Part shown: positions 33,910 to 45,000 of the stretch, piece by piece
How the letters are laid out: each line of letters starts with the position of its first letter
Numbering within the stretch: the first letter of the stretch is position 1
The notes under the pieces: generated by a model
The model's database searches: none
What the model was told of the DNA's origin: nothing
Seen by the model: only the letters and a program-made list of their open reading frames with translations
From: Megascapheus bottae
Taxonomy: Eukaryota > Chordata > Mammalia > Rodentia > Geomyidae
NCBI GenBank assembly: GCA_024803745.1
Contig: JANJXV010000024.1
Location: forward strand, 8,526,106-8,590,105
Length of the DNA: 64,000 nt
Direction of reading: 5' to 3'
Program-made: the position numbers and the translations under genes

Positions 33910-34020
33910 TGATTGATTGATGCAGACCGAATAATACTTTCCAAGGCATTTCAAGAAGAACAACAAGGGGGAGGAAGAGGAGGAGGAGGAGGAGGAGGAG
34001 GAGGAGGAGGAGGAGGAGGA
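33488..34020. repeat. Large polypurine block (GA, GGA, TG, GGA)
   Basis: About 530 bp with extreme purine bias on the + strand. Order: GACA/GAGA variants (33488-33580), G-rich GA/GGA mixture (33580-33825), a (TG)n run (33825-33846), pure (GA)n of about 31 units (33846-33907), an interruption of about 60 bp, then 15 pure GGA units (33976-34020). Minus-strand frames of up to 262 codons across it are low-complexity Ser/Leu and not genes. Confidence 0.97.
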
Positions 34021-34157
34021 ATCAAGCTGTGATTCTTCTTCCCCATTTGATAGGATCTGAGAAATTATGGACTTCAGTTTGATCTTTAGCAAAATTAACA
34101 GATTACAATAATTTGAATTCTCTCTTCTTTTTATTTTGCACAAAAATATAAAGATTT

Positions 34158-34392
34158 CAGCTGGGCATGGTGCCTCATGGCTGTCATCCTGGCTACACAA
34201 GAGGCTGAGATCTGAGGACAGTGGTTCAAAAGCAACCCCAGTCACTAAAGTCCATGAGACTCTTATCTCCAGTTAACCACTAGAAAACTGGAAGTGGTGT
34301 TATGGCTCCAGGGGTAGAGTGGTGGCCTTAGCTGATGAACTCAAGGACAGCACCCAGGCTCAGAGTTCAAGTCCAGGACTGAAAAAAAGAAA
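34158..34392 (+). mobile_element. B1-Geo SINE
   Basis: CAGCTGGGCATGGTGCCTCA starts B1; Geo has GGCTCCAGGGGTAGAGTGGT and CCAGGCTCAGAGTTCAAGTC. Short A/G tail. Confidence 0.93.
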
Positions 34393-34393
34393 T

Positions 34394-35266
34394 CTTTTTC
34401 TACTTTTATCCTATACACCACATGAACACATGTACAAGTATGGAATCTTGTTTCATGTGGGGTCACTGATTGGGGTGGTTGATGATTCTAAACCAGTGAA
34501 CGCTGTCAGCATCAGAGGCATCAAGCAGTATGAAGTGACTAGCTTAGGCAATTTATCAGCAGTTAAGAGAGCAATTTGGAAAAAAAATCTTCTGGGAAGA
34601 AGAAGACAAGTTTACCTATTTTACTAACATTGATAAGTACAGAAAGCTAATTCCCCGGTGGACAAAATGACAGAAGAAAGCTAATGAACCACATGATTTG
34701 GAATCAGAAACAATAGCAAAGGAGAAAGGACAAGGTGAAGAATTTGTGGCCAAAGTGAGATTGGGATGTAGGGAATAGGAAATCAAAATGGCACTTGACT
34801 CTGAAAAGAGGGCATGTAAATTTTACTAGAGATTCGAACTCATTTTCATATTTCTTGTTGAGAAGATAAGGTTCTGCAGGCTGAAGCAATAACCGCATTT
34901 TATATGCGCTCACTGATCTGCAGGATAAAGATAACGTTTTCATTATTAGGCAAGGGAGATTACAGAGGAAGTCATATCGAAATCTTAACAGGAGTAATTG
35001 AAGGTTGCCAGAGGGATCTGGACACAGAGTTTATTATTATAAATAATAAATTTATAACCCAACCATTATAATTCAATGTGTTTTGAGCCTTACACCTCTG
35101 AATTAAAATATTTGCATTTGAAATATATGAGACAGCCCCAAAATAACGAAACACAATTTTCTTTGAAAAATGACTAAAGGGTGACAAGTAGAAAGTGAGA
35201 AATCATGCACACTTCTTCTAATTGATCTATGCTACCACAAAAGTTCTAGCAAGTGCACTTTGTATT
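34394..35266. other. Unique intergenic DNA
   Basis: No gene or recognised repeat seen. Confidence 0.4.
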
Positions 35267-35283
35267 AAGAAATCAGAAATATG

Positions 35284-35420
35284 TGGAGGGGGGAGGGAAA
35301 TGGGTACCAAGACATGTGAAAGGGTATCAATGTATGTGAATTAATGCACCTTCTATCTGGCAAATATCATGTAACCCTTTTACTAATTACAATAAAAAAT
35401 ATTAAAAAAGAAGCAAAAAA
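35284..35420 (+). mobile_element. Short L1 3' tail with 17-bp target duplication
   Basis: About 137 bp of L1 3' UTR (GGGAGGGAAATGGGTACCAA, GCACCTTCTATCTGGCAAAT, AATAAAAAATATT) bounded by AAGAAATCAGAAATATG at 35267-35283 and 35421-35437, a perfect repeat. Confidence 0.95.
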
Positions 35421-35439
35421 AAGAAATCAGAAATATGCT

Positions 35440-36018
35440 TTTAAATTAATGGTGCTAATAAAAAACAAAAAGCCAGTTGTTTTAGAGATGTGATCAGTTT
35501 TTCCACAAGGCAACTTATTTTCCTACTTCCTTTTCACGTAGTGTTATCTCAAAATCTTATCATCTTGCCTAAGGTTGAAACTAGATTCCCCTTCCTGAAT
35601 TAGACTTCTTAGGGAAATATAATTTGTCTTTCAGAGCTGTTCAGACAATGCTTCTATGTGACATTATTTCCTCTGGACATTCCCAAAGACTCAAAAAAAT
35701 GACCTTGTTAGTTCACTCCCATAATTATTAGTCTATCTACTATGCTCAACTATGAACAAGCTGACTGAAAGTGTTGTTCTCACTTTTATATACTTAATAT
35801 ACATATATGTTATTTTGAGATCATTGATCTCATTATGTACAAAGATAGGTATACCATATCCTATATATCTTAATATATATGAAGTAATATATGCATATAT
35901 TATCTCATGTTTATAATATATGAATGTGTGTATTATAAGCACACACATGCATATATGTATATATATCAATATGCTTTTTATAGAATGTATTCAGAAGATT
36001 TTCTACAATAAATAAATA
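35440..36018. other. AT-rich unique DNA
   Basis: No gene. From 35790 to 35970 it is dominated by ATATAT and TGTGTA low-complexity sequence. Confidence 0.45.
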
Positions 36019-36019
36019 C

Positions 36020-36270
36020 AAGGTCAAACCAAAAATTCTGTGTCTTGGATGTTATTTGACCAAGTGGGACATGTTGGGCTCCTTCAGAGATGGAATCTAG
36101 TAGGAGGTGTTTAAGTCAATTGCAGGTGTGCCCTGAACTATAACCTCGCTCTACCTTCCTGTTATGAGATGTGACCTTTGCCTTTTACCTCCCTGATATC
36201 ACCGCGTCTTTACTTGGTTGATGTGATATAATTTTCCTGGCCTTACCAAGCCAGTTTTTTAAAGTAAAAC
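36020..36270 (+). mobile_element. Probable MaLR/MT-type LTR
   Basis: AATCTAGTAGGAGGTGTTTA AGTCA and CCTTACCAAGCCAGTTTTTT resemble rodent/mammal MaLR LTRs (compare 'GGAGGTGTTTGGGTCA'). Diverged, with ends not clear. Confidence 0.4.
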
Positions 36271-36725
36271 TCATTTAATTATAAAATAAGCTTCAGGCAT
36301 TTCCATAGCAAAGAAATTGACCAAATAAGACCAATGTCACCCATGGGACAGTTCCAGCTTCACCTGTTTACTTCATGGACTTTGATAAAATATTGCAGAG
36401 TATCCATGCAGTTGTATGAGTAAATTTCACCACTTCTTTTTTATCTCTTTCTGGGCTTTAGAATCAGACTGTAGTAAAACACATGGCCTTCTACAATTAT
36501 GAGTTTATTTAAATTTTGAAAACAGCTGAATGGATTACAATGTATTAGCAATTATGTAAGTCCATCATCCATTCAAAATCCCTTTGTCTTTATTTGTCAC
36601 CTGCAGAATGCAAATGCCACTTACAGAACTGGTTATTATTGTGAAAAACAAATGAGAACCAAATAAAATGTTCATCATCTTGCCAACAATAGAGAGGGGT
36701 GCTTTGTGATGGCAGCTATACTATT

Positions 36726-36945
36726 TTGGGGGGGTCAATTGTGGGACTTGAACTCTGGGCCTGGGCATTGTTGCCCAAGGTTACCACCCTATAACGTAAG
36801 CTACAGTGCAGCTTCCAGTTTTCTGGTGGTTAATTGGAGATAAGAGTCTCATATACTTTAGTGCCCTGGCTGACTTTGAACCATCATCCTCAGATCTCAG
36901 CCTCCTAAGTAGCTAGGATTGGAGGTGTGAGCCACCTCGCCAACT
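36726..36945 (-). mobile_element. B1-Geo SINE with 15-bp target duplication
   Basis: Complement of a full dimer, bounded by GGCAGCTATACTATT (36711-36725) and GGCACCTATACTATT (36946-36960). Its tail on the left has become GGGGGGG rather than T. Confidence 0.95.
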
Positions 36946-36960
36946 GGCACCTATACTATT

Positions 36961-38019
36961 GAAAAGGATTTGACCTGAACCAAAACATAGTGCATCTCCT
37001 TGCTTCCTCATGGCTATAAAAATGAATTACCATTTCTTTTCTGTTTGCCTACAAGTGTTAAAGCTTTCATCTATGATAGAATAGGTAATCATACTCCTTC
37101 CTACATTATTGCTTATCATTATTTTTAGATGACGATCTAAAAATGGTCAATCTCTACCTACAAAGCTAAACAAATGACTATTGGCCAGAGAACAAGCGAT
37201 AGAGTTTAACATTAACTATTGTGTTGTATTTGGCAGGTGATGTTTTTTCACATGTAAATTGTGGGCAATGCTAATATCTATTTCATCATGTTCTGGGATG
37301 GTAAGATGAATAAAAAGTTACACCCACAGATCTACATATTTTTCATAGAATATAGTGTGTACTTTGCAAACTCCAAATAAACTATTATTGTTACTATCTC
37401 AAATACCTAGTAAAATGCCTAATAAACAAACTACCATTGACTGAATTTTGAAGACTAGGGTTGTCATACTTAATAAATGTTTCTCACACATGACATATAT
37501 GTGTGTTTGTGTGTGTCTATATATAATTTTATTTAATATTGTCTAGCTCTTAGAGAAAAACATTGTTCTACAGATTTGAATGTGACATTTTGAGCATAAA
37601 TGCTCTTTGTCAATGTTTGATCAGTAGATAAATGGCATTTCTTGGAGAAGGTTGAAGACAGGGCGAGGTAGTTTGTCTTGAATTCTGTTTTGTCGGCTTT
37701 TTCTCTTTTTGTTCCTCTTCTCTCTGGTGCAGTCAGTTCTCCTTCAAGCTGCCTCCTTTGTTTCATTGTCTTGCTTCCAAATGGATCACATTACCTGTCC
37801 AAAACTCAAATTCCCAGAGAGGTAGTTCTACACTCCCATACTTTGCCCTATTTAACCCTTCTTCTACTTCATGGACATTTCTCTCTGCATTTAGGAAAGT
37901 TTCAGCAGGTTAACTAATATGGGCTAATATTTTTAAACATTGAACATGATTGCATAGGGTATCCTTAAAGCACACACAAATACATAAGTCATTGTTGTTT
38001 GAATATCAGACCTCACTTT
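36961..38019. other. AT-rich unique intergenic DNA
   Basis: No gene supported; 37660-37920 is pyrimidine-rich and might be decayed L2 leading into the next fragment. Confidence 0.35.
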
Positions 38020-38150
38020 ATTTGTTCAGTAGTTTGCGCCACTAATAAAGTCCATATGGACAGAAATGATTCCTGCTTGTTCACTAGTTTATCTTTATGG
38101 TCTCCTGCAGAGTAACTGGTACATAGTAAAAATGTGCCTGACTCACTCAA
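38020..38150 (+). mobile_element. L2 3' end fragment
   Basis: ATAAAGTCCATATGGACAGA, TTCCTGCTTGTTCACTAGTT and CTGCAGAGTAACTGGTACAT AGTA follow the L2 3' end ('CTCCATGAGGGCAGGGAC' to 'CCTGGCACATAGTA'). Confidence 0.55.
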
Positions 38151-39940
38151 TTCTCTGGAAAGGAATAATGGTAGAAATCTCAAGCTCAGCAAAAGTGTGG
38201 TGAAGGGGGTTATTAGTGTAGAAAGGGCATCTGTAGTATATTTTTCATTGGGTCATTCAATAAATTTTTAAAGATAGAAATAAACACGTATAAACAAGGA
38301 GAATATGGCATTTACAAACTAATGTCTGAGGCTACCAGAAGCATGACGAGACCTGGAGCAGAGCCTTCCTAGACATCTTTCAAAAGTAACCAGTATTGGG
38401 GTAGGGGATATCCAGTACTGAAACTCTTGCATAGCTCTGACAAATAAAAATAAAATAAATAATAATGTAATCAACATTCCGTATATCTTAACCTTGACGT
38501 CTCATCTCCAGACAATAAATTTCTATTGTCTAACTCTCCCAGATTCTGGAACTTTGTTGTACCAGCCCTGGAACATTAATATAGTGAGATAAGAATGAAT
38601 GAGAAATCTTGCACTGCTATGATTTGGAAATCTGAAGCCAAGAGTTATTGCTTTTAACTTGTATAATGACAAAAAGGCTTTATTTAATACATGGGTTTGA
38701 TGTTAAGGTATAAGAAATACTGGACAGAAATCAGAACCTCGGCAAGAAGCCTTCTTTGATAAGCATTATCAACAATGTCCCCCACAGTGGAAAATACATC
38801 TGTTGTGCTGAAGACCCTGTCTCTTGATATGGACACTGAAAGAGTAAAATGTTACGAATATTTAATGTCCCTGCTTTGTGGGTGATTCGGGTTTTTCATC
38901 ATAGGCCTACAGCTATCTCTATAACCTTGACCAGACCTAACTTCACAGCAATGAAGGAACTGAAGATGAGATCTTTTGAATGATCAAATTTGGACAGTCT
39001 GAAACTCCAATAATTTTTCTGCATTATTGCAGATGAATGGTAATAAGAAATAAATAAAACTAAAGAAGAGTAAAGAAAAATGAGGCTTAATTGCAGAAGC
39101 AAGAATTCACCCCTAAAACCTTGGCTTTGTTGTAAAACTTTCAGAAAAAAAAAAAGCTGTTATGGATAAAAGTCAGACAAAGTAAACATTGTGCTCAGCC
39201 AATAATTGCTTGGTAATCACAAACTGTATTCGAAAATGAGAAAGAAACTACAAAATGGGAAGATACCATAAAACTCTAGAGTTTGATGATTAGGACCCAT
39301 TCTATTTGTATACCAGATTGCAGATTTAAGCTTTTTTTAAATTTTTAATAGTTATTTCCTTGTAAACCCTTTTGGAAACTTGTGAGGTGAATACAATAAG
39401 AACCATTATCTTCTTTCCACAGATAAATCAGCAAAAAACCTCCAAAGTAACATAATCTAAACTTGCATTAATTATCATAGTGAAATGAAACAGCAGCATT
39501 ATTTACTATGTTCTTCAGTATAAATAGTATTCATCAGAGTAACCAGACTTATTCAAAACATGATATATATAAAGCTGGAGAATGTTCACAACACTGTTTG
39601 AAGTCTGATAAAAAAAAAAGTTTTTTTTTTTCAAAGAAATAAATGAATGTGTGTCCAAGGGAATACCACATGTTCTTTCATTTACTCCTTCATTATGTCT
39701 TCCTTGAACCATGTAGAACAATATGTTAAATATTTACAAACCTGTATTATGTCATAGGCAATTCCCAGCTTCCAGGAGGTAGTATATCAAACAGAAGTAT
39801 ATCAAGATGAAGTAGAGCCAGCCAGAGTTTCTTGGATGCTCTGGACAAAACAAAGTGAGGCTCGAAGGCACACATTATGGAGCAATAATCAGGATGTGTG
39901 AGTTAGAAAAACATATAAGAAATACAATTTTTTTTTAAAA
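38151..39940. other. AT-rich unique intergenic DNA
   Basis: No gene or recognised transposon seen. Confidence 0.4.
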
Positions 39941-39942
39941 AA

Positions 39943-40146
39943 GGGCTGGGAGTTTGGCCTAATGGTGAAGTGCTTGCCTAGCATGCACCAAGACCAGGGT
40001 TCGATTCCTCGTACCACACACATAGGAAAAAAAAAATCTAGAGGTGGTGCTGAGGCTCAAATGGTAGAGCTCTAGCCTTGAGAAAAGTTCAAGGATGTAC
40101 TCACGCCCTTAGCTCAAGTCCAGGACTGGCAAAAAAAAAAAAAAAT
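39943..40146 (+). mobile_element. IDL-Geo SINE
   Basis: GGGCTGGGAGTTTGGCCTAA to CCAGGACTGGC with an A15 tail. B box GGTTCGATTCC is perfect; A box TGGCCTAATGG has one change. It sits directly against the left end of the next SINE. Confidence 0.94.
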
Positions 40147-40405
40147 TTATAGCTCATGCCTATAATCCTAACTACTCAGGAGGCTGAGATCTAAGGATCA
40201 AGGTTCAAAGCCAGCCTAGGCACTATCTCCAATTAATGCTAGAAAACGGAAGTGGGGCTTGGCTCATGGGAAGGGTAGTAGCCTTGAGCTGAAGAGCTCA
40301 GGGATAACGCCCAGGCCCAGGGCTAGTGTGGTAGCTTTGAGCTGAAGAGCTCAAGGACAGAGCCCAGGCCAAGCTGAAGCCCTATAACCCACTAAAAAAA
40401 GAAAA
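40147..40405 (+). mobile_element. B1-Geo SINE, subfamily with duplicated Geo segment
   Basis: The B1 half lacks its first 15-20 bases. The linker has lost AGTCTGTGAGACTCTT. Geo begins GGGGCTTGGCTCATGGG and carries two consecutive blocks (about 40267-40318 and 40319-40372), both with AGCTGAAGAGCTCA. It shares this layout and the GGGCTTGGCTCA motif with the copy at 16.1 kb. Confidence 0.92.
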
Positions 40406-40935
40406 TAGTGAGCAAATCTATTCATCATAGTTAACATGCATACATAAAAAATAGAACCAGGTAACTTGAGGGGATGAGTGGGCTTAAGAAATATGTGGGG
40501 GAGAATGATGGAAAGGATTAGCTTGAGCAAGATGCTTTGTACTCATACATTGACACATTGAATTAAACCCCCTTATATAGCTACTTTGTTCTTGAAGTTT
40601 TTAATGAAGAAGATATAAAATCTAAGTTCAGAGAGATATAGGTTTGTTTGGATCAATTTTATTTAATACGTGAGTCATTTTTTCTTCCTTTGATCTTGAA
40701 TCAGTATGTTGATAACTCTTTTATATGCTCACCTCTGGAAGCTGAATATAAATATAAATATAAAGGGTTTTATTTATATTATACAACAGAGGTTGCTTCT
40801 TCTATGCCTTATGACTGAATAATTTAATAATAATTTATTTATATACTGAAGCACAACATTTTATTTTTAAAATCCAATAAACAGTCAGTAGAGCTGTTGT
40901 GAAGAAGAATTTAAAGCCCAGTAAGATTATTTTGT
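40406..40935. other. AT-rich unique DNA
   Basis: No gene. Includes a small ATAAAT tandem array at 40743-40767. Confidence 0.4.
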
Positions 40936-40939
40936 GATT

Positions 40940-41110
40940 TTTTTAATTATCTTTAGTTATATAAAGGAGTTACCATTCAACAAAACAGTTTATGAATACA
41001 ATGCATCTTGATTGATGTGACAAGTTTCATCAGCCCAGGTAAAATTTTTGTAGTAGTGGTCCTATTTTGCAGTTTCTCTGGGATTGGAACTACATGCCTT
41101 CAGCTACTTA
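40940..41110 (-). mobile_element. Old L1 3' UTR fragment
   Basis: ATCTTTAGTTATATAAAGGA GTTACCATTCAAC, GAATACAATGCATCTTGATT and GATGTGACAAG match the 3' UTR type at 16.5 and 61.3 kb. Confidence 0.5.
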
Positions 41111-41504
41111 ATATATTCTGCTGGAATTCAAACAGCCTAGTTAGGTCTGTGGATATACCCATCACTAGGGCACAAAAGAAGGGAAATCTGTTTCGCATAT
41201 GTACCTAAAGATGTAAAAATCATCTTGATGTTAAATATGATTAGTAGCACATTTCATTTGCATCTAGCATTTTCCCATAGTCCTTTTTGCATAATATAAT
41301 TGTATTTAAAAACTACAAAGATCCTACAGCCTTTATATTAAATTGTTGGAAACTTATGGACATCTGAAAAAAGTAAGTTAATTTGTGATCTATTCATTCA
41401 AAACAGGAACTAATAAGCCAAACAAGAAAATAAAGGCAAATTCTTCACAGAAGAAAAGGTTTAGTGAATTGTGGAAATTCCTTGAGAAATATTTATTGCA
41501 TTAT

Positions 41505-41822
41505 GCTCTGATTTGAACATATCCAACAAAGATCATCTCTTAAGAACTTAATTCCTAATATGGTACATTTAAGGGATGGTATCTTTGGTAGGTGATTAGG
41601 CCATAAAGACTTTGCCTCCTTCTGTAGCTTAAAGCCACGAACAAAAGGTCATCAGGCTATGAGTTTGCTCTTTTGCTTCTACTTTGTTATGATATAGAAA
41701 GAAGGTCATCAGATACAGCCTATTAGTCTTGGTTCTTTTAGTCTCAAAACTATGAGAATAATTCTTAGAAATTACCTAGTCTGTGACATTCTGTTTGGGC
41801 AGCATAAAATGAACTAAGTTCC
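41505..41822 (+). mobile_element. ERVL-MaLR LTR
   Basis: GCTCTGATTTGAACATATCC, GGTAGGTGATTAGGCCATAA, ATTACCTAGTCTGTGACATT CTG and GGGCAGCATAAAATGAACTA follow the MaLR LTR order, including the terminal 'ATTCTGTTATAGCAGCA' region. Confidence 0.65.
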
Positions 41823-41984
41823 ACTGGAACAAGAAAATATATAACTACTCTTACTTTTGTTCTCTTTTATAAACATCTAGCGTAATTATACTTTTCTTTG
41901 GCTTTATTGTATTTACCATGTAGGCATTAAAGTAACTGAAAAGATGAATTTTTTTGGTATATATATACTGAATTAATTAGTAAC

Positions 41985-42235
41985 TAATATCTATTGACTA
42001 CACAGAAGGGATAGGTGTTTGCTAACTCCTTTACAAATCTGGTACAGTATTATTAAATACTCCTAAAAGTTGATAACACACACACACACACACACACACA
42101 CGAACACATACACGTATACATACACACATAATAATCATTTTCATTCTACAAATGTGGAATTCTGAGGCAAGTTGTATAAATTTCCAAAATTTTCCCTACT
42201 GAAGTGGGGAATTCACATTCAGATCTATTGAACTC
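41985..42235 (-). mobile_element. MIR element interrupted by (CA)n
   Basis: Left part CTATTGACTACACAGAAGGG and CTAACTCCTTTACAAATCT, right part CATTTTCATTCTACAAATGT GGAATTCTGAGG and GGGAATTCACATTCAGATCT, are the complement of MIR. A (CA)n tract sits between them. Confidence 0.6.
42078..42130. repeat. (CA)n microsatellite
   Basis: About 12 CA units, then CGAACACATACACG variants, within a MIR. Confidence 0.94.
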
Positions 42236-42778
42236 AGTTTTTCATATATTAAGTGATCTGGTCAAATTAAAAAAAAACTTAATCCATAACAGAACTCTAT
42301 TTTATTCATATATAATTATGAAGAGTAGTAAAAGCAATTCTACTAAATTGTTTACTTTTAATATTATCTTTTTTTCTTTTTTTAAAGAATTTATTAACAT
42401 TGATTTTTACATCATATTTCAAATGACATATTTAACAAACAAGTATTCAAGAAGGGAATCTCTATACAATCACTGGCACTTAGATTATAAATTATAATTA
42501 AAATTAGGGTGAGGGTTTGTATGTCATAGATACATATTAATCTATGCAATAAAATATTATGTCTATAGAGTCATAGATTTTTATGTCTATGTGGTTGTGT
42601 TTATATGAAAAGATGAATTTTATGAAGCAACTATTGCAATCATTTTCCACACTCAATCTCATTTAAATAGTAAGAAAATCAAGAGCAGTTGTCTGTAAGT
42701 AATTTTATACTTTATACTTAAGTCTTTTGTATGAGACTAAATATTTCAATGATGTAATCTATATAATCTTCATCAAAA
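42236..42778. other. AT-rich unique DNA
   Basis: No gene supported. A 97-codon frame at 42204-42497 is AT-driven. Confidence 0.4.
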
Positions 42779-42779
42779 C

Positions 42780-43238
42780 CAGTTGGGTATTGGTAGCTCA
42801 TGCTTGCAATCCTACAATCTCCAATTTAGTAGTCTAAGACCTGAGGTTTGAAGTCAGACTGGGCAGGGGAGTCCATGAGAGTTTCTTTTTTATTGATGGT
42901 CATGGGTTTGATATCAGAGCCTGGGCAGTGTCCCTGACCTTTTGTGCTCAAGGTTAGCATTCAACAAATTTGAGCTACAGTAACACTTCTGGTTTTCTGA
43001 TGGTTAATTGAAGATAAGAATCTCGCAGACTTTTTTGCCCAGACTGGCTTCAAACCATGATCCTCAAATCTTAGTCTCCTGAGTAACTAAGATTATAGGC
43101 ATGAGCCACTGGCTCTTGCTTCCATGAGACTTTTATCTTAAATTAACCACCAAAAAGCCAGAAGTGGAGCTGTTGTTTAAATGTTAGAGTACCATCCTTG
43201 AGCATAAGAATTAAAAGGCATCACCCAGTGTCTGAGTT
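42780..43238 (+). mobile_element. Old B1-Geo SINE split by an inverted younger copy
   Basis: B1 half at 42780-42884 (GTAGCTCATGCTTGCAATCC, GAAGTCAGACTGGGCAGGGG) and linker plus Geo at 43121-43238 (AAATTAACCACCAAAAAGCC, GTGTCTGAGTTCAAGC). The 3' tail has become a (CA)n tract. Confidence 0.9.
42885..43120 (-). mobile_element. B1-Geo SINE nested in an older one
   Basis: Complement of a full dimer, inserted in the opposite direction to its host. Target duplication TCCATGAGAGTTT (42872-42884) and TCCATGAGACTTT (43121-43133), itself host SINE sequence. Confidence 0.95.
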
Positions 43239-43244
43239 CAAGCA

Positions 43245-43283
<39 letters not shown>
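43239..43283. repeat. (CA)n microsatellite at a SINE tail
   Basis: About 20 CA units directly after GAGTTCAAGC of the Geo 3' end, taking the place of the A tail. Confidence 0.95.
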
Positions 43284-43288
<5 letters not shown>

Positions 43289-43375
43289 AATCAGTAATAT
43301 CACTCAGTATTACAAACTACCAAATAAATAGACTACACATATTTTAGGGGCATAATTACAACCTTCATTTGTAAA

Positions 43376-44153
43376 CATTTTTATTACAATTAATAGAGGG
43401 ATTACAGTTATATTCACCAGATAGAAGGAGCAATACTTCACACACATTGATACCCTTTCTCATGTTTTTGTCCCCATTTCCTTCCCCCCACTTCCTCCCC
43501 TCATCTTGTTTCCCCTTCCCTATCTTATTTCAAATAAACAAATAAATGTATATACAATATACCAGATTACAAGATAAATTACTGTAAAATTATGAAAATA
43601 ACCAAAGGACAACAAAAGTAATGAGAAATAAGATAGCACATTAAGAATAATATTCACTTGTTTTATAGCTCTTGTTTCCATATCCTGGAGGTCCCTTTAT
43701 TTAGCCACATCCTATATGGCCTTATGCATCTAGGTTTTCTGCTATTGTAATCCTCTGCTCGGAGAGTCCAAGTTTTGTACTAATTGTTAGAAATGAGGGA
43801 AACCATTGAGCCTATGTTCCTTTGAGTCTGGCTTATTTCACATAATATGATTCTTTTCAAGTCTTTCCATTTCCTTACAAATGGGGTGATGTCGTTCTTT
43901 CTGACAGCAGCATAGAATTCCATTGTGTACAAATACCACATCTTGTTGATCAGCTCATCAACTGAGGGGCATCTGGGTTGGTTCCTATCTTTGCTATGGT
44001 AAATAGTGCTACAACGAATATTGTTGGGTTAGTGGGTTTTGTATGTCCTTGTTTCTGGATGATTGGGTAAATGCCAAGTAGTGGAATTGCTGGGTCATAG
44101 GGGAGCTCTATGTTTAGTTTTCTGAGAAACCACCACACTGCTTTCTAGAGTGT
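43376..44153 (-). mobile_element. 5'-truncated L1
   Basis: Complement of about 780 bp: 3' UTR at the left (TTATTACAATTAATAGAGGG, CACATTGATACCCTTTCTCA) and ORF2 C-terminal sequence at the right (minus strand 44138-43950: RKLNIELPYDPAIPLLGIYP, then TIAKIGTNPD where a frameshift enters). Imperfect target duplication ACAACCTTCATTTGTAAA / ACAACATTCATTTTAAA. Confidence 0.93.
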
Positions 44154-44171
44154 ACAACATTCATTTTAAAG

Positions 44172-45000
44172 CCACAACTTTATCCACACTCTTGGGAATT
44201 CTTAACCTAATATTTTCACTATTATATAAATATAAATGCTGAAATATTTTGCTTTCTCCAGTTGAGAGGAATCTACTCTGGTTCGGAAGGCATGCCTCCA
44301 GATACAAATCAATGTGGGCTGCACATACACACAGTGGTAGCTGCATTTCCATCCATACTCTCATAGAGTAAAATTCATGAAATATCAGAAACAGAAGACA
44401 CACCAGATAACATACATTTTAGTTTTGTTTCTTGGTAAAACATTAAAGAAATGTGAAGGTATTTTTAGAGAATGAAACTGAAGCCAAGTAAATTAATCAT
44501 AAGAACAAAGACAATAAAGTTATGACAAAGATACTGGAATTACCCATTCCTTTTATATTGATTGTGTTTGTTTCATATTAGTATAATAATATAGGTAAGA
44601 TATAATGAATATATACGTTCTTAGAACTATAAAGTTTATAACAAAAAATAGTAGTTCCTTGTCATGTTCTGTTACCATTGAGTCCTCACATGAAGAAATC
44701 CTTCAACTCTTGAGACTTTTAACATTATTTATTTGTAAATTTCTAAACAATATTTTTATATGGCTATTTCTCACTTTCTGAATTGTCAAAAACACCTATT
44801 TGTTTCAAGATTATACATGGGTAGTTTCCATGTAATATACAGTCTTACTTGTTTGTGTAATAGCAGAATTCCTATTCATTCGGGCACATGGCCAGCTAAG
44901 TGGAAGATTACATTTCCCACTCCCTCAAAGTTCCTTGTAGCTATGTGATTAGTCATGCACTGAACTAAAGACTATGTTGTAAGCTTTTTAAATAGCTTTC
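44172..45000. other. AT-rich unique DNA
   Basis: No gene or recognised repeat seen. Confidence 0.4.

Noticed and set aside
33457..34245. A 262-codon minus-strand open frame
   Set aside because: It is translated GA/GGA/TG simple sequence (Ser-Leu and Pro-Ser runs) plus part of a SINE; all three minus frames are open there.
34319..34627. 102-codon frame that looked like a possible processed pseudogene
   Set aside because: Begins in a SINE and continues into DNA with no protein similarity I can recognise.
43950..44138. Minus-strand frame with a similar protein
   Set aside because: Same L1 ORF2 C-terminal piece in a truncated, frameshifted element.
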